A stretch of DNA of 64,000 bases from Dromiciops gliroides (lineage: Eukaryota; Chordata; Mammalia; Microbiotheria; Microbiotheriidae), in NCBI RefSeq assembly GCF_019393635.1, contig NC_057861.1, positions 662,125,724-662,189,723 of the forward strand. The letters are read 5' to 3'. Each line of letters starts with the position of its first letter. Position 1 is the first letter of the stretch. Shown piece after piece: positions 1 through 10,598 of this stretch. The notes under the pieces were generated by a model. The model was not told where the DNA came from and searched no databases. It saw only the letters and a program-made list of their open reading frames with translations. Both the position numbers and the translations under genes were made by a program.

Positions 1-1654
1 ATTCTCTGACATCAGCATGCACTGAACCAAACCACCCTCAAATCCAGTAAACCAATAGATTTGAATTTTGCTAGACTATTAGCTTTGAGGAATATGTAAG
101 GGCAGGTTCTCCTCCAGCCCACAGGAAGTTTACACAGTCAAGAGCTCTCTTGACTTGGAACACTCAAGGAGGCAGGACGCAGATGATTCTCTCCCCTCTA
201 TCCTAGATAGGCTTTCTGATATTTCTGAGCAATGTGTTCTCTCTGTCTTTACTAATATTTAATATGCTTTTATAAATGCTCAATGCCCCAAACTGGTACG
301 GTAGCATCTAATTTCTAAGTAGCTGCGTACTAAAACTCCAGCTAATTTTCCCTAAACCTTTGGACAGTAATAGGGTGATCCCATATAATTTTAATCACCA
401 CAGGGCTTAAGCTGTATTAAAATGGAATTGGAAATATTTAACAAAATAAAAAAAAAATAAATAATAGATAACGGCACATTTTCAAGCTGTCAATATGCAG
501 TCCACAGAAGTCCTTTTGTAAGGATTACTGGTCCCCATTTTGATTGGAGTTAATACCACTATTTTCCATTTTCAGAGATCCCTTCTGGTTCTAGAGCTAT
601 GATCTATGAACCATAGTAGCATTTTTTCAAGAGCTTATATTCCACAGGTGTAGACTTTGAAAAGTCCAAAACACTTTGATGTAATATTGAGGCATAAGAG
701 CAGAATATTTAAGTGGATAATCATGCCTCCCTTTCCTCTTATGGAGGAAAATGTTTATCTTTTCTCACCTTCAGCTCTCTGCATTGCATAGAGTAAGCAT
801 TTAAGAAATGCTGAAAGCATGAAGGCATATTCACAGGATACTTTGAGGACACATGCATGAATGATAATACTCTGTCTACCTTGAGGACAAACAAAGTGGG
901 ATGTCAGCTCTGTTCACTGAGAGCCAACTGTCAGACTGTTGCATGCATAAGAAACAAAAGAGAAAGAACAATTGAAAAGTTTTATCCCAATTTAAATGTG
1001 TAGTTGCTGTTAATGCTTTTTCTTCACTGAATCAAAGATAATTCCATCTACTGAAGAAAAGCAAGCATATAAACACAAATACTTATCAATCTAGGTACAG
1101 AAAGTGTAGGTGTGGATAAATATTAAATGAATCTGTGGAAGCCTAGGGTTTCCTCTTACTCCATCTCTTTCCTATAAAGACTTTCTTTCTAGTTACTCAC
1201 CACCACCACCACCCCCACGCACCCCAGGACATCTTTTCCAGAGATGATTTTGGTATTTCTTTTTCAATGAGACATCTCTCTCCTATTTTCTGCTTTTCCA
1301 CTGAACCTGCTTTCTCTGCAGGATAATGCCATAACAATATGTATGAATAAGAGGATGTACAAGGTTTTCCACAAGACAGTAGGTTATCTTATGATATGGG
1401 AACACTGCAAGGTATCTTTCCAATTTGATAGTATGGCCAGATATCATCATCTCCTCTCCCCACTGCACCATCAGACATCATCTGATATTTCTTTGTGAGA
1501 GGAGCTGAGGGAAAATATTTATGTAGATTTAGTGAGTCTAATCCATTAAGGCAGAATGCTGTACCAAATAGAAAAAAAAATACCCTTAGAGATAGGAAGA
1601 TAGCTTCAAATTTTGCCTTTCATAACATATTGGCTTCATGAATCTGGGCAAATC

Positions 1655-1850
1655 ACTTTGTTGTAGTGGAAAGAGTTCCAGATTTGAATATGTGTTCAAA
1701 TCTCAGATCTAGATGTCGTTGGTGTGACCTTGAATAATGAATTTAACCCTTCAATTTCCTTATTTGTAAAAATGAGGACAGGTTGAAAAAAGTAACCTCT
1801 CAGGTTGCATCTGCCTCTAAATCTATGATCCTGTGATCCATTCCCCCAGC
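1655..1850 (+). repeat. MIR/CORE-SINE relic
   Basis: Reads like a decayed mammalian CORE-SINE: a tRNA-like head ('gtggaaagagttccag'), then 'gtgaccttgaataatgaa', then 'caatttccttatttgtaaaa'. That order (loss of place in 'gtgacc...caagt', then 'tcctcatctgtaaaatg') is the MIR core. It lacks the sharp ends and A-tail of the young SINEs, so it is much older. Confidence 0.6.
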
Positions 1851-2574
1851 AGGTCTCTAATACTATAATTTGTAGATAGGGTAAAGTTTTAAAAGCTGTA
1901 AAGACAGAGGAAGAATTTATTATTATTATTATTAATAGACATTCCCTTCTCCATATGAACAAAATGAAAAGTCTAGCTCAAAATAAAACAAAACTGTATT
2001 TACACTTAGGTTACTATAAAGTTGAGACACAGACAGGGCACACAAAGACCAAAGGTTCCAAAAATCTCCTTGGCTGTTGCAATCTCTCCACTGTTAAAGC
2101 AGACCACAAAACATGGCTATGTGATCACAGCAACTCCTCCTGGAGGCCTTCAGTCACCATAATATTAGGCTGTAGTCTCTCCAACACAAAAACCACTAAT
2201 ATACACATTTGTTCCCTAGAAGAAAATAAAATGTTGCCCATTCCCACCAATGATGGGTCAAAAATTATTGGTCAATAAATTTTACAAAATGCGTGAGCAT
2301 TCTTTTTATCCCTTAAGTTTGATACTTTGATTTTCTGCATCAGGTAGCATATTGGAACAGATTCTAATATCAATGAACCTATGGAATAATAACATTTTTC
2401 AGCATAATGAGGTGCATGAGAAGTAAGTGTGAATGTTTCGTCACGAAAGCTTCTGTCTTTTTTCTAAAAAACACAATTTCACTAAGTGAGTCAGTGTTGA
2501 CCAGAGTTCAAGTGAATTTTTGTTCATTATTCAAATTTAGGAAAAAATAAATTATCCTTTTTCAATGGAAGTAA

Positions 2575-2790
2575 AGGAATGAGTCAGTTAGTCAGGCAAA
2601 AGGTACTTCTTAAGTGATTATTATTTTCCAGGAACTGTGATAAATTCTAAGGAATACAAAGAAAAGTGAAAAGCTGATCCTGACTTCAGGGAATATTTTA
2701 TTGGGGGAGGTCATATGTAAATAACTATGCACTTACAATATGCTATAACACATCTTAAACTGGCTAATGAAGGGCAAAAAAAAAGTTAAC
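2575..2790 (+). repeat. L2-class or old SINE relic
   Basis: Contains decayed phrases typical of an ancient mammalian interspersed repeat: 'acttcttaagtgattatt', 'caggaactgtgataaattct', 'aaggaatacaaagaaaagtg' and 'gaatattttattgggggagg'. I recognise the type (the 'last common ancestor' class with 'gtgccaggcactgtgctaag') but cannot fix the subfamily by eye. Confidence 0.4.
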
Positions 2791-2847
2791 ATGATAAACC
2801 TATTAACTGATTTTGAAACTATTAAAATATTTTATTCGTACATACAA

Positions 2848-2960
2848 TTTCAAAGTCACAGATTTTCAGAGTTGGAAAGGGCCTTTATAAGCTATTAGAC
2901 CCTAGGGTCAAGCAGTCTTTAGAGGAAGAATTAATCTGCCTCATTTTGATTTGTATATCT
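2848..2960 (+). repeat. Ancient MIR3/L3-type relic
   Basis: 'agttggaaagggcctttata' followed by 'agaccctagg' resembles the very old mammalian repeat with 'agagctggaagggacc...tagtccaaccc'. The same family recurs at about 18468-18625 and 28975-29160. No ends or duplication are visible. Confidence 0.4.
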
Positions 2961-3210
2961 AATTTATGTATCTAATTCTGCTCTTTTCCCCATGATAACC
3001 CTCCAAATACTATCAGGCATCTGTCATATAACATCCCCCAGTCTTCACCAACTAATTATATTTTCCAATCTAATAATTCCTAATTTCTTCAGACTATTTT
3101 CCTCTGGTGTGTACTGATTAACCTTACCCATTCTGTTCTTCCCATGGACGTGGCTTAGGGTATGTGTAGTCTTTCTCAAATGTGGTGTCAAGAATTAAAC
3201 AATCTAAATT

Positions 3211-3223
3211 AAATGGATGGAGA
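3211..3223 (+). repeat. 5' target-site duplication of L1 copy 1
   Basis: aaatggatggaga, matched exactly by 8540-8552 after the L1 A-rich tail. The 13-bp length is normal for L1 integration. Confidence 0.9.
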
Positions 3224-3791
3224 GTGGGGGCAGAGCCAAGATGGCAGAGAGAAGCCAGAAAGCTACTTAAGCACTCCAAAATTACCTTAACAACATTAAA
3301 TCAAACCTCTAAGAAGATTCTGAAACTACAGAACCTACAAAAAGAGAGGATCACAATCTTCAAAACAAAGATAATTTAAAAGATTTCAGGGAAGGTCAGT
3401 CTCACTTGGGCCAGGGGAAGCATAGCATACCTCAGCACAGCACAGTGTGGAGGGGGTCAGGGCAAGTCAGGTAAAGCAACTGAGGCCCCTTGATCCTGGC
3501 TGGGCAGGCTACTGGCATAGTTGGCCAGTGGTGAGATCCACCAGCACCAGCTGAAAGGGCAGGCTGCCAGCAAGGGGGCCACCCACAGGATGGGTACAAA
3601 CAGGCCTTGCTATCCCAGCACATGGCTGGGAGCAAATCCAGGGTGGTGAGAAATCTGCAAGCCATAGGGGCCTCCCAGCAGAAAGACAGTGACACAGCCC
3701 CTATCTCACAGCACAAGAAGCTTGAAATAGTGACCCTAGTGCCTGAGGAGTGGACATCAACTTAAAAAATATATATAGAACAAGCTACAAT

Positions 3792-4852
3792 ATGAGCAAG
3801 AAACAAAAAAGAGTTCTCACCATAGAGAGCTTCTGTGTTGACAGGGAAGAAACAAACACAAACTCAGGTGGGGACAATACTCTCAAATTGCCTACATGGG
3901 AAGCCTCAACAGGGAAGATGAATTGGTCTCAAGAACAAAAAGCCTTCTTGGAAGAGCTCAAAAAGGATTTTAAAAATCAATTGAGAGAGGTAGAAGAAAA
4001 AATGGGGAAAGAAATGACAGCAATGCAAGAAAATCATGAAAAAAGAATCAGCAACATGGAAAAGGAAGCACAAAGAAGCAGCAGCTTGGAAAAGGAAGCA
4101 CAAAGATTGACTGAAGAAAACAATTCCTTAAAAAATTCATTTGGCCAAATGGAAAAGGAGGGACATAATCTGAGTGAAGAAAACAATGCCTTAAAAATTC
4201 GAATTGGACAGTTGGAAACTAAGGACTCCATGAGACACCAGGAATCAGTCAAAGAAAATCAAAAGAATGAAGAAATAGAAGAAAATGTGAAATACCTCTT
4301 TGGGAAGACAACTTACCTGGAAAACAGTTCTAGGAGAGACAATTTGAGAATCATTGGACTGCTTGAAAGCCATGATCAGAAAAAGAGTCTAGGCACCATA
4401 TTCCAGGAAATTATCAAGGAGAACTGCCCTGATATTATAGAATCAGATGATAAAATCATTATTGAAAGAATCCACTGATCACCTCCTAAAAGAAACCCCA
4501 AAAGGAAAACTCCAAGGAATATTGTAGCCAAATCCCAGAATTACCAGGTGAAGGAGAAAATACTACAAGCAGCCAAAAAGAAGCTATTTAAATATCAAGG
4601 AGCCATGGTCAGGATTGCTCAGGACCTCGCAGCTTCAACATTAAAGGACCAAAAGGCTTGGAATATGATATTCCAAAAGGCAAAGGAGCTTGGATTGCAG
4701 CTAAGAATCTATTACCCAGCAAAAATTTTCATTCTCTTTCAGAGGAAAAGATGGACATTCAATGAAATAGGGACTTTCAAGGTTTCCTGATGAAAAGTCC
4801 AGAACTGAATAGAAGATTTGATCTTAACATACAAGACTCAAGAGAAGTTTAA
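3792..4852 (+). pseudogene. L1 ORF1p remnant (copy 1)
   Basis: ORF1p is the L1 RNA-binding chaperone that coats L1 RNA. The natural start is the ATG at 3792 (MSKKQKR); an upstream in-frame ATG at 3750 lies in the 5' UTR. A lysine/glutamate-rich coiled coil runs through roughly codons 40-150, with duplicated heptad-like blocks at 4069-4110. An RRM-like part follows ('NLRIIGL') and then the C-terminal domain. Comparison with L1 copy 6 in this window shows an in-frame TGA at 4476-4478 where that copy has a sense codon. A one-base loss in the run near 4770 shifts the frame to a stop at 4788-4790. The natural end would be the TAA at 4850-4852. Not functional. Confidence 0.85.
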
Positions 4853-5241
4853 AAAAGTAAACAAAGGGGAAAATAGTTATTCAATAAGGTTAAGCTGTTT
4901 ACATTCCTACATGAGGAGGAATAGAGTGAAAGAAGGGGTGGAAAGTACAAAGGAGATAAATAGAATGGAGGGAAATAGACAGCAAGTAATAATAACTGAA
5001 TGTGAATAGGATGAACTCTGCCATAAAATGGAAACAAATAGCAAAGTGATTAAAAGCCAGAATCCTACAATATGTTGTTTACAAGAAACCCATATGAAGC
5101 AGAGACATACATACAGAGTAAAGGTAAAAGGTGGGAGCAGAATATATTATGCTTCAGGTGAAGTAAAAAAGAGCAGGGGTAGCAATCTTTATCTCAGACA
5201 AAGCAAAGGCGAAAATAGGTTTAATTAAAAGAGATAAGGAA

Positions 5242-5387
5242 GGGGCAGCTAGGTGGCACAATGGATAGAGCACCAGCCCTGGAGTCAGGAGTACCTGAGT
5301 TCAAATCTGGCCTCAGACACTTAACACTTACTAGCTGTGTGACCCTGGGCAAGTCACTTAACCCCAATTGCCTCACAAAAAAAAAAA
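5242..5387 (+). mobile_element. CORE-SINE (WSINE1-like) in L1 copy 1
   Basis: Complete SINE: head 'ggggcagctaggtggc', A box around 'tggcacaatgg', B box 'gagttcaaatc', MIR-type core 'gtgaccctgggcaagtcac', poly(A). The 12-bp duplication agataaggaagg lies at 5232-5243 and 5388-5399, overlapping the head by two bases. Its pol III promoter boxes are still recognisable. It inserted after L1 copy 1. Confidence 0.95.
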
Positions 5388-5447
5388 AGATAAGGAAGGA
5401 AACTACAACTTGCTAAAAGGCACTATAGAAAATGAAGAAATACCACC

Positions 5448-5492
5448 TTAGGCTTAGGGTTTGGGTTAGCATTAGGGTTAGGGTTAGGGTTA
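5448..5492 (+). repeat. Interstitial telomeric repeat patch
   Basis: 45 bp of imperfect to perfect (TTAGGG)n: degenerate units at 5448-5471 and three exact units plus TTA at 5472-5492. It sits exactly where L1 ORF2 sequence is missing, between endonuclease sequence ending near 5447 and ORF2 sequence resuming at 5493. This fits repair of a double-strand break with telomeric filler rather than an L1 feature, since the other L1 copies here lack it. Confidence 0.9.
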
Positions 5493-7271
5493 TAATTTCA
5501 CTCGAAAGAATGAGTGGGTCAAACAACAAATCATAGAAACAATCAGGCCAGATTGGTTTTCAAGTGAATTCTACCTCACATTTAAAGAATGGTTAATTCC
5601 AATACTATACAAAATATTTGGAAAAATAGGTGAGGAAGGAGTTCTACCAAATTCCTTTTATGACACAAATATGGTGTTGATACCAAAACCAGGCAGAGCA
5701 AAAACAGAGAAAGAAAATTAGAGACCAATTTCCCTAATGAATATTGATGCAAAAATCATAAATAAGATATTAGCAAAGAGAATACAGCAGTACATTACTA
5801 GGATAATACATGATGACGAGTTGGGATTTATACTAGGAATGTAGGACTGGTTCAACATTAGGAAAATTTTCAACATAATCAACCACATCAACAAGAAAAC
5901 TAACCAAAATCATATGATTATCTCAATAGATGCTGAGAAAGCTTTTGACAAAATACAACACCCATTCCTAATGAAAACACTAGAAAGCTTTAGGAATAGG
6001 TGGTGCTTTCCTTAAAATAATAAGCAGTATCTACCTAAAACCATCAGCAAGCATTATATGTAATGGAGTTAAGTTAGAGGCCTTCCCAATAAGATCAGGT
6101 GTGAAACAGGGATATCCATTATCACCCCTATCATTTAATATTGTATTAGAAATTTTAGCTTTAGCAATAAGAGAAGAAAAAGGAATTAAAGGAATTAGAA
6201 TAGGCATGGAGGGAACAAAACCGTCACTCTTTGAAGTGGATATGAATCCTAGAGAATCAACTCAAATAATTGCTTGATACAATTTACAACTTTAGCAAAG
6301 TGCCAAGATATAAAATAAACCCACATAAGTCACCAGCATTTCTATACATGACCAAAAATGTCCAGTAGCAAGAGATAGAAAGAGAAATTCCATTTAAAGC
6401 AATGGTAGACAATATAAAATACTTGGGAATGTATTTGCCAAGACAATCCCAGGAACTCTATGAACACAATTACAAAACACTTTTCACACAAATCAAATCA
6501 GATCTACATAATTGGAAGAATACCAATTGCTCATGGATAGGCTGAGCTAATATAAGAAAAATGACAATTCTACCTAAATTAATTTACTTATTCAGTGCCA
6601 TACCAATCAGACTACCTAAAATTATTTTTTAGAGCTAGAAAAATAATAACAAAATTCATCTGGAAAAACAAAAGTCAAGAATATCAAGGGAAATAATGAA
6701 AAAAAAATGCACAGGAAGGTGGGCAGGCTCTACCAAATCTGAAGATTTACTATAAAGCTGCAGTCATCAAAACTATCTAGTACTAGGTAAGAAATAGAGT
6801 GGAGGATCAAAGGAATAGGTTAGGCACAGGAGACACAGTAGTAAATGACATTAGTAATGTAATGTTTGATAAACCCAAAGACTCCAGCTTTTGGGATAGG
6901 AATTCAGTAGTTGACAAAAACTACTGGGAAAACTGGAAAAAAGTATAGCAGAAACTAGGCATAGACCAACATCTTACAAATTATACTGAAATAATGTCAA
7001 AATGCATATATGCGTACATGATTTTGACATAAAAGGTGATACCGTAGGTAAATTAGGAGAAGAAGGAATAGTTTACCTTTCAGATCATTTGAAAGGAGAA
7101 CAGTTTTTGACCAAACAAATGACAGAAAATAGCATGAAATGCAAAATGAATGATTTTGATTGTATTAAACAGTTTTTGTACAAATAGAAGCAATATATCC
7201 AAAATTAAAAAGGGAGATAGAAAACTGGAAAACAATTTTTATAGCCTGTACTTCTCATAAAGGCTTCATTT

Positions 7272-7272
<1 letters not shown>

Positions 7273-7302
<30 letters not shown>

Positions 7303-7436
7303 GTGGAAATTGGGGTTAAGTGATTTGCCCAGGATCACACAGCTAGTTAAGTGTTAAGTGTCTGAGGCCGGATTTGAACTCAGGTACTCCTGACTCCAGG
7401 GCCCATGCTTTATCCACTGCGCCACCTAGCTGCCCC
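7273..7436 (-). mobile_element. CORE-SINE, reverse, in L1 copy 1
   Basis: Read on the minus strand it is a full-length SINE with head at 7436 and a long A-tail (plus-strand T run 7274-7302). The 15-bp duplication taaaggcttcatttc at 7258-7272 and 7437-7451 is perfect. It splits the 3' part of L1 ORF2. Confidence 0.95.
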
Positions 7437-8539
7437 TAAAGGCTTCATTTCTAAAATATATCAGGAACTAAATTAAATTTAAAGGAATCCAAGTCATTCT
7501 CCAATTGAGAAATGGTCAAAGGATATGAACAGGCAGGTTTCTGAAGAAGAAATCAATGCTATCTATTGCCATATGAAAAAATGCTCTAAATCACTCTTGA
7601 TTAGAGAAATGCAAATTAAGACAACTCTGAGGTATCACCTGACACCTATCAGATTGGCTAAAATTACAAAAAAGGAAAATAATAAATGTTTGAGAAGCTG
7701 TGGGAAAATTGGAACACTAATTCATTGTTGGTGGAGCTGTGAACTGATCCAACCATTCTGGAGAGCAATTTGGAACTATGCCCAAAGGACTATAAAGCTG
7801 TGTGTACCTTTTGACCCAGCAATACTATTAGGAATTTTTCCCAAAGAGATCATAAAAAAGGGAAGAGGACCCACATGTACAAAAATAATTATAGCAGCTC
7901 TTTTTGTGGTGGCAAGGTATTGGAAATTGAGGGGATGCCCATCAATTGGGGAATGGCTGAACAAATTGGGGTATATGAATGTGATGGAATACTATTGTGC
8001 TATAAGAAATGAGCAGGCAGATTTAAGAGAAACCTGGAAGGACTTACATGAACTGATGCTGAGTGAGATGAGCAGAACCAGGAGAACATTCTACACACTA
8101 TCAACAACATTGTGTGTTGATCACCTGTGTTAGACTTGATTCTTCTCAGCAATACAATGGTCCAAGATAGTTCTAAAGGACTCATGATGGAAAATGCTTT
8201 CCAAATCCAGAAAAAAAAAAAAAAAGAACTGTGGAATCTAGTTGCAGATTGAAACATACTTTTTCTTTTTTGGTGTTGTTGTTTTTTTTCTTTTTTTGAG
8301 GTTTTCCCTTTTGGCTCTGATTCTTCTCTCATTACCTGACAAATGCAGAAATATGTTTAATGTGATTGTGAATATATAACCTATATCAGATTACTTTCTG
8401 TCTTGGGGAGGGGGAGAGTGGGTGGAGGGATAGGAGGAAGGGAGAAAAATTTGAAACAAAAATCCTATAAAAACAAATGTTGAGAACTATCTCTACATGT
8501 AACTGGAAAGTAATAAAATATATATATATGGAAAAAAAG

Positions 8540-8552
8540 AAATGGATGGAGA
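8540..8552 (+). repeat. 3' target-site duplication of L1 copy 1
   Basis: Second copy of aaatggatggaga. The perfect match implies either a fairly recent insertion or little decay of this stretch since integration. Confidence 0.9.
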
Positions 8553-8861
8553 TTTTTAAAAATATATATTCATTGTCCAAATTGATAGAAGAGTAAATTA
8601 AAAAAAAAACTTAAATAAGCCCATAGCAAAAAAAAAAATTGAACAAGCCATCAATGACCTCCCTAAGAAAAATCTCCAAGGCCAGGATGATTTACAAGTG
8701 AATTCTACCAAACATTTAAAGAACAATTAATTCCAATAATATACAAACTTTGGAAAAATAGGTGAAGAAGGAATTCAACCAAATTCCTTCTGTGAGTCAA
8801 ATATAATGCTGACACCTAAACCTGGAAGAACAAAAACAGAAAAGGAAAATTAGAGACCCTA

Positions 8862-9269
8862 ATGAATATTGATGTGAAAATTCTAAATAGAATATTAGCA
8901 AAGAGATTAAAGCAATTTATCACCAGGATAATACACTATGACCAGGTGGGATTTATACCAGGAATGCACAGCTGGTTCAATATTAGGAAAACTATCAAAA
9001 TAATTCACCACATCAATAAAAAAGCTAACCAAAATCATATGATTATCTCAATAGATGCAGAGAAAACTTTTGACAAAATACAGCACTCACTCCTGTTAAA
9101 ATCACTAGAGAGCATAGGAATAAATGGAGTTTTCCTTAAGATGATAAACAGTATCTATTCTCTTAAATCATCAGCAAGTATATGCAATGGGGACAAGTCA
9201 GAGGCTTTCCCAGTAATATCAGAGGGGAAAGAAGTCCATTATCACCAATATTATTCAATATTGTACTAG
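8862..9269 (+). pseudogene. L1 reverse transcriptase fragment (copy 2)
   Basis: A 135-codon open piece of the L1 RT domain. It contains '[11 protein letters not shown]' and motif A as '[14 protein letters not shown]', which holds the first catalytic aspartate. It ends before an intact motif C. Frameshifts upstream and downstream mean no polymerase can be made. The '...DDM...' motif C region is readable in DNA at about 9350-9365 but in another frame. Confidence 0.8.
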
Positions 9270-9524
9270 AATTGTAAGGCTTAGCAATAAGAGAAGAAAA
9301 AGAAATTGAAGGAATTGAATAGGCAATGAAGAAACAAAACTATCACCCTTTGCAGATGATATGATCGTATACTTAGGGAATCCTAAAGAATCAAATTAAA
9401 AGTACTTGAAACAACAACTTTAGCAAAGTTGCAGAATATTTAAAAAAGCACACATAAATCATTACTACTTCTATATATGACCAAAAAAGCCCAGCAGCAA
9501 GAGATGAAAAGGGAAATTCCATTT

Positions 9525-9538
9525 AAAATAACTGTAGA
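9525..9538 (+). repeat. 5' target-site duplication of the SINE/L1 composite
   Basis: aaaataactgtaga, identical to 10444-10457. In L1 copy 2 the ORF2 text is interrupted exactly between these two copies and resumes in register after the second. Confidence 0.85.
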
Positions 9539-9539
9539 G

Positions 9540-9690
9540 TGGGGCAGCTAGGTGGCACAGTGGATAAAGCACCGGCCCTGGATTCAGGACTCCCTGAGTT
9601 CAAATCCTGCCTCAGACACTTGACACTTTACTAGCTGTGTGACCCTGGGCAAGTCACTTAACCCTCATTGCCCTGCAAAAATAAAATAAA
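9540..9690 (+). mobile_element. CORE-SINE at the 5' side of a composite insertion
   Basis: Full SINE head 'ggggcagctaggtggcacag' through the core to an (AAAAT)n-type tail at about 9680-9700. The left flank is the duplication at 9525-9538. The right flank 'cactgttga' is only an imperfect copy of 'aactgtaga'. That is compatible either with its own decayed duplication or with co-insertion with the L1 piece that follows. Confidence 0.85.
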
Positions 9691-9705
9691 ATAAATCACT
9701 GTTGA

Positions 9706-10443
9706 AAAAATATTTCTAGCTGCTCTTTTTGTGGTAGCAAGGAATCGGAAATTGAGGGGCTGCCTATCAATTGGGGAATGGCTAAACAAGTTGTGGTATA
9801 TGAATGTAATGGAATTCTATTGTGCTGTAAGAAATAATGAGCAGGCAGATTTCAGAGAAACCTGGAAGGACTTGCATGAACTGATGATGAGTGAGATGAA
9901 CAGAACCAGGAGAACACTGTACATAGTATATCAACATTATGTGTTTATCAACTGTTATAGACGTTATTCTTCTCAGCAATACAAATAGTACAAGATAGTT
10001 CCAAAGGACTCATAATGGATAATGCTCTCCAAATCCAGAAAAAAAAAAAGAACAGTAGAATATGGATGCAGATTGAACCATACTATTTCTTTTGTTTTTG
10101 GTGCTGTTGTTTTTCTTTTTTGAGATTTTTCCTTCTTTGCTCTGATTCTTCTCTTATAACATGACTAATGCAGAAATATATATAATGTTATTGTACATAT
10201 ATAATTTATATCATATTACTTGTTGTCTTGGGGAAGGGGTAGAAAAATTTGAAACTAGAAATCTTATAAAAACAAATGTTGAAAACTATCTCTACATGTA
10301 ACTGGCTTGCCCAGGGTCACACAGCTAGTTAAGTGTCAAGTGTCAGAGGTCGGATTTGAACTCAGGTACTCCTGATTCCAGGGCCAGTGCTCTATCCACT
10401 GCGCCACCTAGCTGCCCCCAATATACTTTTATAATTTAAAAAA
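9706..10443 (+). mobile_element. 5'-truncated L1 3' end inside L1 copy 2
   Basis: Contains the last roughly 85 ORF2 codons (9731-9988, with 'NRKLRGCLSIGEWLNKL') and the 3' UTR, interrupted by a SINE fragment at 10306-10418, then a poly(A) run before the duplication at 10444-10457. This is the typical outcome of aborted L1 reverse transcription. Confidence 0.85.
10306..10418 (-). mobile_element. SINE fragment, reverse, lacking its tail
   Basis: The minus-strand head is at 10418, but the copy stops in the core at 10306, without the final core bases or A-tail. No duplication is visible. The L1 3' UTR breaks off at 'catgtaactgg' and resumes with 'aatatactttt' after it, so the SINE landed near the L1 3' end and its tail side was lost. 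Confidence 0.8.
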
Positions 10444-10598
10444 AAAATAACTGTAGACTATAAAAAAATACTTGGAAGTCTATCTGCCAAGGAAAATCCA
10501 GTAACTATATGAACACAATTACAAAACACTTTTCGCAAAAATAAAATTGGATCTAAACAAATGGAAAAAAATGTAAATAGCTCATGAATAGGCAGTGC

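Larger units (their letters stand above)
1..3210. other. Non-coding AT-rich stretch with ancient repeat relics
   Basis: No convincing exon, RNA gene or recent transposon is visible apart from the three old relics listed separately. The open frames here are short (at most 107 codons), lack recognisable domains and fit chance in AT-rich DNA. Small simple-sequence patches are present: CCACC-type around 1200-1225 and ATT repeats around 1917-1935. Nothing else is supported. Confidence 0.6.
4965..8133 (+). pseudogene. L1 ORF2p remnant (endonuclease/reverse transcriptase), copy 1
   Basis: ORF2p nicks target DNA and reverse-transcribes L1 RNA. The N-terminus (from 4965) shows the endonuclease block with 'CCLQETH' around 5075-5095. 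A SINE interrupts it at 5242. After 5447 most of the endonuclease is missing and telomere-like sequence takes its place. The frame then resumes just ahead of the RT domain, and a second jump at about 5545 leads straight to RT sequence. RT motif A appears as 'IDAEKAFD' near 5926-5950. Several in-frame stops follow. The C-terminal 202 codons (7525-8133) remain open and include the conserved 'HCWWSCELIQPFW' block. Dead gene. Confidence 0.88.
3224..8539 (+). mobile_element. Full-length, inactive LINE-1 (L1 copy 1)
   Basis: Starts with the marsupial L1 5' end (near 'gggggcagagccaagatggc') and ends in an A-rich tail. The 13-bp target-site duplication aaatggatggaga is perfect at 3211-3223 and 8540-8552, so both ends are exact and integration was by target-primed reverse transcription. 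Order: 5' UTR 3224-3791, ORF1 3792-4852, ORF2 4965-8133, 3' UTR 8134-8539. Two SINEs (5242-5387, 7273-7436) and a telomeric-repeat patch (5448-5492) sit inside. ORF1 carries a stop and a frameshift. ORF2 has many stops and a large internal loss. It cannot encode active protein. Confidence 0.93.

Noticed and set aside
5028..5228. Open frame with 'CCLQETHMKQRHTYRVKVKG'
   Set aside because: Not a separate gene; it is the endonuclease part of L1 copy 1 and is described there.
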